NCBI RefSeq assembly: GCF_000143535.2
Contig: NC_037316.1
Location: 2,170,001-2,234,000, forward strand
Direction: 5' to 3'
Length of the DNA: 64,000 nt
Source: Botrytis cinerea B05.10
Taxonomy: Eukaryota > Ascomycota > Leotiomycetes > Helotiales > Sclerotiniaceae
Shown here: piece by piece, positions 58,480-64,000 of the stretch
How the letters are laid out: each line of letters starts with the position of its first letter
How positions within the stretch are numbered: the first letter of the stretch is position 1
The notes under the pieces: model-generated
What the model was told of the DNA's origin: nothing
The model's database searches: none
The model's input: only the letters and a program-made list of their open reading frames with translations
Program-made: the position numbers and the translations under genes

Positions 58480-59598
58480 CTACCACGGAGCCCCTTCAAA
58501 GATCTGTGCGAGCCCCTTATATTTATTCAACGGCGACCCATCTTCATGGGCTAAAATCCACGCCTGAAAAGAAAAACAGTAGAGCCTAGGCTCAGGCGCC
58601 TTTTTGCCCAAAATTTCCCAATTAGAATCGGTATCAAGCTTGCAAAGCAACGCAGTTGTAAGCTTCACTTTCTTCCAGTATTCAAAATTGTCTCTATCCT
58701 CCATATTTTCCAAACTTCTCAGATATTCAGTTTCCTTTACTTTGGCATCTTCAAGAACATTTCTAATGGAATTTATGTGATACCTCATGCGGCCATCATC
58801 GTCCCAATAGTCGCCGTGCCACATTTCTGGGTCAGTATCGATAACATGGTACCCTCTCATGTTTTCAAAGCGGTATAGCCCTGGAAAAGTGTGGACTGGA
58901 AACATTGATACTATCTGAAAGTTTTTAAGATCAGGACACCTTGTGGAAATAAAGAGCAGTAGAAAAGTAAAATTGTCCAATTTATGCCGGGCTGACCGAT
59001 TGAAATCAGTCGGAAATGAGGTAATTGCAATGCGCTCGACATTGGAAAGATCTATGCTTCTTCCGAGCTTCTCCAGCAACATAAGGTCCGGGATATTGAG
59101 CATCAGGGTGTCTCTCACAGGATCGATATAGGTTTGGATGGGACGTCTACCATCCACCCAGAAATAACGGATCGGTATTCCGTCTGTAGTTCTTTTCATA
59201 GTACCGTGCGGATCTGGTGTCGATAATGAGATGTTTTTCAGCTGGTCATAGACCACTGTTCGTGAGAGTTTGCAGGCATTCAAAAGCGGCAGTAAATGGC
59301 TCGCAGGAGATATCTCATCGTAGATTGAAACCAAAAACTTGGTACGATCTCTACAGACTTGAAAGAAGAAATCCGCCACTTGTGAATTGCGATTAGGAAC
59401 AGCCTTCCCGAAGACCATTATCCGTATCTCGGGAGGCAAAAGCTTGAATTGAGGGAAAGTGGAAATATTATTCTCGGGTGCTGGGAAAAGCTGGTGTGCC
59501 GAGCTCTGATATAGGAAATCTTCATCGGATAGATAATCAATGAATGACTCCGAGAGGAAAAGCGGAGATAGATCTGTTAAGAATTTAGTACCACACAT
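58480..59598 (-). CDS. 2EXR-domain protein
   Basis: A single exon on the minus strand. The frame is open to 59658, but the first ATG is at 59598, giving 372 residues starting MCGTKFLTDL. Residues ~45-130 form the 2EXR domain: NISTFPQFKLLPPEIRIMVFGKAVP, a middle strand region, and LLPLLNACKLSRTVVYDQ. The rest is typical of the family (VRDTLMLNIPDLMLLEKLG.., RIAITSFPTDFNR.., LLFISTRCPDLKNFQIV..). These proteins are numerous in Leotiomycetes and Sordariomycetes; their function is not known. The similarly built but broken gene at 49240-50218 is a relative. Confidence 0.8.
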   Translation of the reverse strand: MCGTKFLTDLSPLFLSESFIDYLSDEDFLYQSSAHQLFPAPENNISTFPQFKLLPPEIRIMVFGKAVPNRNSQVADFFFQVCRDRTKFLVSIYDEISPASHLLPLLNACKLSRTVVYDQLKNISLSTPDPHGTMKRTTDGIPIRYFWVDGRRPIQTYIDPVRDTLMLNIPDLMLLEKLGRSIDLSNVERIAITSFPTDFNRSARHKLDNFTFLLLFISTRCPDLKNFQIVSMFPVHTFPGLYRFENMRGYHVIDTDPEMWHGDYWDDDGRMRYHINSIRNVLEDAKVKETEYLRSLENMEDRDNFEYWKKVKLTTALLCKLDTDSNWEILGKKAPEPRLYCFSFQAWILAHEDGSPLNKYKGLAQIFEGAPW

Positions 59599-60717
59599 CC
59601 AATTGGAGATTAAATGAGATTGGCACCTTGTGAGTTCGCTAATTTCATAGTGATGCAAAAAATCAAAAAAAAAGTTAAAATCAGGTGCCAGTAATCTGTT
59701 TCTCGAATGTGGCTACGGATGAATGAGGCCGAAACTGAGTGGAAACTTCTTGCTTTGGGCGATTTTCGTGACTTCAAAGTCGCAAATGATATGTAGCTCA
59801 GAATTCAATATTTCGTCTTTGGCTAAAGCTTGGACTTGCAATGAGGATATGCAAAAATGAGTAGTGCTTGTGATCCTGTAGTTCTTGTAATATAAGAAAC
59901 TGACAAGATAAATGAATAGAATATTTCGACGTTACAAGGTGCTCTCATGGAAAGTGCTTTCAAGAGCTGGGTGTATAAGGCAAGAACTTCTCACATGTGA
60001 TAATCAATCTCTTTCCGTTTCGGATGGGTAGTTCACTCTGAAATTTACCACAATATTTAACACGTTCTCAAACATTCGTGAAAACGAGCAAATTGAATGA
60101 CGCGGTTGTCACTGAGAAGAAGAAAATAACCAACGAAAGGTTTAATTTTGATACTTTATTTCGGTCCAAGTAGATCTACTCTGAAAGCTAGAGTACAAAC
60201 TCCTCGACTATCATGTTTGAGAGAGGTACCTCTTGTGCAAACCAACTTTTCACAGCTCATTTTCAATAGAAATACACGATTTTCGTGGAGTAGACTGGTG
60301 TAACCACGCTCAAGACATCGTCTTTCTATTTTACTCACTAAGTGAACAGGCTCGCACGTAGCCCCTGTAATGATTATTGGCTAAAAGTTTTAGTAAATTT
60401 GGCTGGAATGATCAAACTATCAATCAGTACAAATACGACTTTCCAACATTGAGATATGGTCATGGTATTGGCGACCAAAGTGATGATCCTTCAAGTCACT
60501 GAGCTTACCGAAAGTCTAAGTATCAGTCCATTGAGACACTCAAAAACATATCACAGATCTGAGCTTTCACGCTTGGAAAATCATCCTCAGAGAAGTCATT
60601 TTCATAAAAAAGCGCGACACCAAGTAAATTAAAGAATATCTCCTCTGCACAACCTATCCACCGACCACAAATCAAAACGTTCCATATCAAGCCAAACGGT
60701 CCAACATCCTTAACCAT
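59599..60717. other. Intergenic region
   Basis: 1.1 kb with no supported gene. The left side is the 2EXR gene promoter; the right side holds the 3' region of the zinc-finger gene. Confidence 0.45.
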
Positions 60718-61449
60718 TTAATGTCCTGCTTTCCTTCGATGCTCCAAAACCTTGTCACTTCTACTATAGGTCTTTCCACAACCAGTTCTGGGACACTGAT
60801 GAGCGCGACGTCCTACTCCGTGAACAGATGCCATGTGGCGTGGAAGATCCGATCGACGAGAGAAGGTACGTGGACAACGCGTACAAGTAGTACGTTGGTG
60901 TGTTTGTTGTACGCATGGGAGAACAGGCTGGTGAGCAGGTACTTGGGCAGGTACGTAGTAAGCACCGTCTGGGTTGATAAATGCTGTTGGGTATACAGCC
61001 GGGGCAAGCATAGGGGCCGAATTATTGGAGATGGTGACATCGGTATAATCGACGCTTGGGAATTCATTGAAAACATCCTGTCCGAAGACATTCATGTATG
61101 TGCCTGTAAGGTTTCCGTTCTCAACCGATCCTTCGACTAAGAAATCAGCGATAAAAGGTCCTGGGTCGGTTAAGTTGGAGAAGTCGGTGTTGGGGTACGT
61201 TGTAGCCGCGCTGTTCCAAAACCCGAATTGGATCTCCAATCCCGTGGCTCCTAAGTCGGGGCGACGGACCTTTTTAAATACCTTGTGTTAGAAAAGTAAA
61301 AAAAAAAAAAAGCTCACCCAATCAGCCCCATTCTCAAAACCCATGCCAGGGTAGAGAAGCAGGCCAAAATTTGGGGGAGTGATTTGCTGGTCGATTGGCT
61401 GTGAAGCCATATCCTCCAAAGAGGTTGTCTCGTGGCGTGCAGCTTGCAT
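60718..61449 (-). CDS. C2H2 zinc-finger protein
   Basis: Two exons on the minus strand, 61449-61318 and 61281-60718, joined in phase 0 give 231 residues. The start ATG at 61449 is the first after an in-frame stop. The N-terminal ~145 residues are acidic/aromatic and disordered (TDPGPFIADFLVEGSV, FPSVDYTDVTIS), like an activation region. Two C2H2 fingers close the protein: CTRCPRTFSRRSDLPRHMASVH (C-x2-C-x12-H-x4-H) and CPRTGCGKTYSRSDKVLEHRRKAGH (C-x4-C-x12-H-x4-H). The final His is the last residue. It is probably a small sequence-specific transcription factor. The intron implied between the exons is only 36 nt, with a T-tract and CTAAC, which is short for a fungus; the exon junction is the weak point of the model. 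Confidence 0.8.
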
Positions 61450-62610
61450 GAGGGCGATGCGCTAAGGGCGCTGATTAACCGAGTGTTACTGTAAAAAAAA
61501 AAAGTAAGGCTGTCGAAGCGTGCCAATGAATAGGCAAAAAGTGTTGATGAGTGCGAAAAAAGGCTCAAAACTGGGTACGGGAAGAGTGCAGACTATATAC
61601 TTTTCATTGAACTGCCAGAAATATTGCATCAATACTGTACAATCACCCTTGGCTTCGCCCTCCAGAGTAGCATTGCTGGGCTGAGGGCGCTGGCCCCCAT
61701 GTCGCTACAAAGCAGCCAATATGAATGAATTATTCTATTTGAAAGCTTGAAGTGCCTCTGATGCCTGGGTGATGATGCATACACATCATTTCTAGGTTCC
61801 TGCATAAGGTCTAACGTCCAATACGTCTACAAGAACCAGACTAGATGCATCATGGCAAGAGCCGGCGAAAGGAAAATGGTGAAAATAGAGGACGGGAAAT
61901 TGTGAGGAGGGAGAGAGAGTAATCCCATTTATCTCTGCTATCTTTGAGATGCTATGTAAGAGAGTGGTCGCTACACCAGGACCGTTTAGTCACGACACAC
62001 CTTCCAATATACACCAATGTACAATTCAATATCTAAAATCAACTAAACCAGAGTGGTACACTTGAAGCATTAAATCAGCAACTAACAATTCCTTAAATCC
62101 CAAAATAACATGTTGTTGTTCTTTGGTCCATTTCAGACAGGATTGAACATCAACTTACGTGCCATGACTTCGCGACAGCGCGTGCCAAAATAGCGAATGA
62201 AAGAAACGACATGAAACTTTGATAACATTTCTGTTCATGGGAAGGGGAAACCCAAACTGTGTGGGCTTTTTTCGGAAGACAATTGAGAGCAAAGAGGAAT
62301 ACCGGGTAGTATTTACAATTTTGACAGAGAGATTTTGTGTAAGAAAAATGGTTGAAAATTCAGAGGAGCTGGGGAAGGTAATATTGCAATTAATGGAAGT
62401 TTATAAAACTATGGATTAAGTGACTTTCACCAAACCTCAACTTTATATGTAAATATAATGGAGGAAAACACGTATAACATGATTGAAAAGATGGCTCAAA
62501 TGCTAACATTATCATGAATTGGTGTCATAAAATTGAGAATGTCTAGCTCAATGCAATCTGTTTTCAAGCCCTTGATATGATCCATACACACAGAATTGCC
62601 GTACTGTTCC
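61450..62610. other. Intergenic region
   Basis: 1.2 kb with no supported gene. About 61660-61705 contains a GCTGGCCCCCAT sequence also present in the short dispersed element, but the match does not extend. The left side is the promoter of the zinc-finger gene, which is transcribed leftwards. Confidence 0.4.
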
Positions 62611-63300
62611 TTACTGGACCAACAACTCAACATCTCTGCTTCCCTTCTTCTGCTCCCATAACTCCCAAAACTTGGTAGCAATATGCTTTGGGTTATTGAC
62701 CGGCTCTTGTTCGCTGACTGGACCTCCAATTGTAACAAGAGCAACATGCACCTCATCCTTGGTCTGCTCAATCAATAACTTGACCAAGTTTGCCTGCGCA
62801 GCCTTTGCCATACTGAGTGAAAATACAGGTGCAAAAGGCTGATAAATAATCGGCGAACTGGTGACGAAAAGCGAAGGATGAGACTCCGGTTTCTCCTTTG
62901 CTAATGCTTGCAAACCGGGAAGCAACACCTTTGCAGTTGTGTACAATCCCAAGTTTGGAATCTTGAAATCTTCGACAATGTCGGCCTCGCTGTACTCGCC
63001 GAAATTTCCGTAGCTGACACGGGCCGCATTGTAGACTACTACTTCTGGGGACCCGACTTCTTTGACGGCAGTCTGGAGAGCGGATGTTAGACCGGAGGTA
63101 TCGATCACATCAGCTGAGTAGGTGTGGATTTTAGCTGATGGAGCTGCGGCGGCAATGAAGTCGCGTGATGCAGAGAGGGTAGATTCAGAACGTGCAAAGA
63201 GTGCAATGTGTGTGAAAGTGTGGGTCGCGAAAAGGCGGGGGATGTGAGATCCGATCATGGGACCGGTGCCGACAATGAAAAGAGGTCCTGGGGAAGACAT
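62611..63300 (-). CDS. Atypical short-chain dehydrogenase/reductase (SDR)
   Basis: A single exon on the minus strand, 229 residues from MSSPGPLFIVGTGPMIG at 63300; the frame extends upstream but the glycine motif sits at the expected place only from this ATG. A Rossmann fold is evident: GTGPMIG (11-17), FARSES for the cofactor adenosine, ADVID, VVVYNAA (the NNAG-like strand), and VTSSPI with the catalytic Ser. The YxxxK motif is replaced by L-S-M-A-K: the Lys is present but the Tyr is Leu. Oxidoreductase activity by the classical mechanism is therefore doubtful. Similar Tyr-less SDRs occur in fungi. The substrate is unknown; no signal or membrane segment. Confidence 0.82.
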   Translation of the reverse strand: MSSPGPLFIVGTGPMIGSHIPRLFATHTFTHIALFARSESTLSASRDFIAAAAPSAKIHTYSADVIDTSGLTSALQTAVKEVGSPEVVVYNAARVSYGNFGEYSEADIVEDFKIPNLGLYTTAKVLLPGLQALAKEKPESHPSLFVTSSPIIYQPFAPVFSLSMAKAAQANLVKLLIEQTKDEVHVALVTIGGPVSEQEPVNNPKHIATKFWELWEQKKGSRDVELLVQ

Positions 63301-64000
63301 GATTGTGTTTCTTGTTGATTTGAGAAATGTATGTGTTTGGTATAGAGAATAGAGGAACTCGACTTGAAAGCGGTAGAAATAGCTATACTGCGCCGTGCGC
63401 TTATCCATATACATATATCTCGATCAAAACTATATGCCCCACTACGGAACGGCCGTGGATACACTAGACCTTTTTTATGAAGGATTCATTATATGGTCAC
63501 CTACAGCCAAGGACTCCAAGCGCCCCGTAGTTCTAGGATTCGGGTATCATTGAAGCCGCGGGCGTACAGTTACCGCATTATTTATAAAGACCTAGTCGCC
63601 GCGATGTGATAGTGAGATTCATATATCCTTGTCCTCGAGGAACAAAGCATATACCGTGGGATTAGTAACGGAGTCACGGAGCTGGAGGGATTCTGGCTGC
63701 TTCTGATGCAAAGGTAAGGGGTGAATGGGGTAGTGTTGCATGATCCTATGGCGTTGTGCTGCCATTGTAAGATCTGTCGTAATCCATGTCGTGTTCTGAC
63801 GAATGTTCATCTATCGCCGATAATGAATGCGGTAAGAGACACACTGTGCTTAGATACCCTAGAATAGTTCTCGTTCTGTCCAAAAACACAAAGTGGTTGA
63901 ATCAATTCTGATGCCATTGTGGCAAGTGCTTGTCAAGGATTGTAGAATAGCGACGTTGGATCGTTCGTCTGCCAGAAATAAACATATACTCACGTGATGC
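63301..64000. other. Right-hand edge, no gene recognised
   Basis: 0.7 kb. The left part is the SDR gene promoter. Open frames are short and featureless. A gene continuing beyond the window cannot be excluded. Confidence 0.4.

Noticed and set aside
61665..61705. Third copy of the short dispersed element.
   Set aside because: Only GCTGGCCCCCAT matches; neither the hairpin near the end nor the CTAG terminus is present.

Overview
This window looks like nuclear DNA of a filamentous ascomycete (Pezizomycotina). A Leotiomycete of the Botrytis/Sclerotinia type would fit, but that is an inference from gene content and base composition, not a proven assignment. The evidence is many genes split by 44-90 nt introns with GT..CTAAC..AG signals, a velvet regulator, a THI4 gene with an upstream TPP riboswitch, 2EXR-family proteins, and long AT- and microsatellite-rich intergenic DNA. 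All exon joins below were worked out by reading frame, splice signals and family motifs; none is backed by RNA data.

Layout. 0-22 kb is gene-dense housekeeping DNA: a VelC-like velvet factor (3.3-4.4 kb, +), CTP synthase (5.6-7.7 kb, +), a protein kinase-like protein with a ubiquitin-like C-terminus (8.2-11.2 kb, -), an MFS sugar transporter (12.0-13.8 kb, -), a Pik1-type phosphatidylinositol 4-kinase (15.5-18.7 kb, -) and a secreted LRR-like protein (20.1-22.3 kb, -). 22.3-29.3 kb is a gene-free block packed with microsatellites. 29.3-31.2 kb holds an UNC93-like membrane protein (+). 31.2-44 kb is mostly repeat-rich, with a coiled-coil protein (36.8-38.0 kb), two copies of a short element with Helitron-like 3' ends (32.8 and 40.2 kb), and a divergent pair of small proteins that share a domain (40.8-42.9 kb). 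44-64 kb carries an AT-hook-like protein, two Tourist-like MITEs (46.1 and 46.6 kb), a broken 2EXR gene, a secreted beta-propeller-like protein, THI4 with its riboswitch, an uncharacterised protein, an epoxide hydrolase, an intact 2EXR protein, a C2H2 zinc-finger protein and an atypical SDR.

No biosynthetic cluster, CRISPR array, rRNA or convincing tRNA was seen. The genes do not form an evident pathway. The links that can be stated are individual: THI4 with its TPP riboswitch, Pik1 in Golgi phosphoinositide signalling, and CTP synthase in nucleotide supply.

The most unusual observation is intron 3 of the CTP synthase gene. It appears to be an AT-AC intron (ATATGT...AC, 57 nt) with an ordinary CTAAC branch site, and no GT-AG alternative keeps the reading frame and the conserved protein sequence. 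A GC-AG intron, also in a highly conserved active-site segment, is inferred in the epoxide hydrolase gene. The two short mobile-element families, a kinase/ubiquitin-like fusion and the domain-sharing divergent pair are the next most interesting items.
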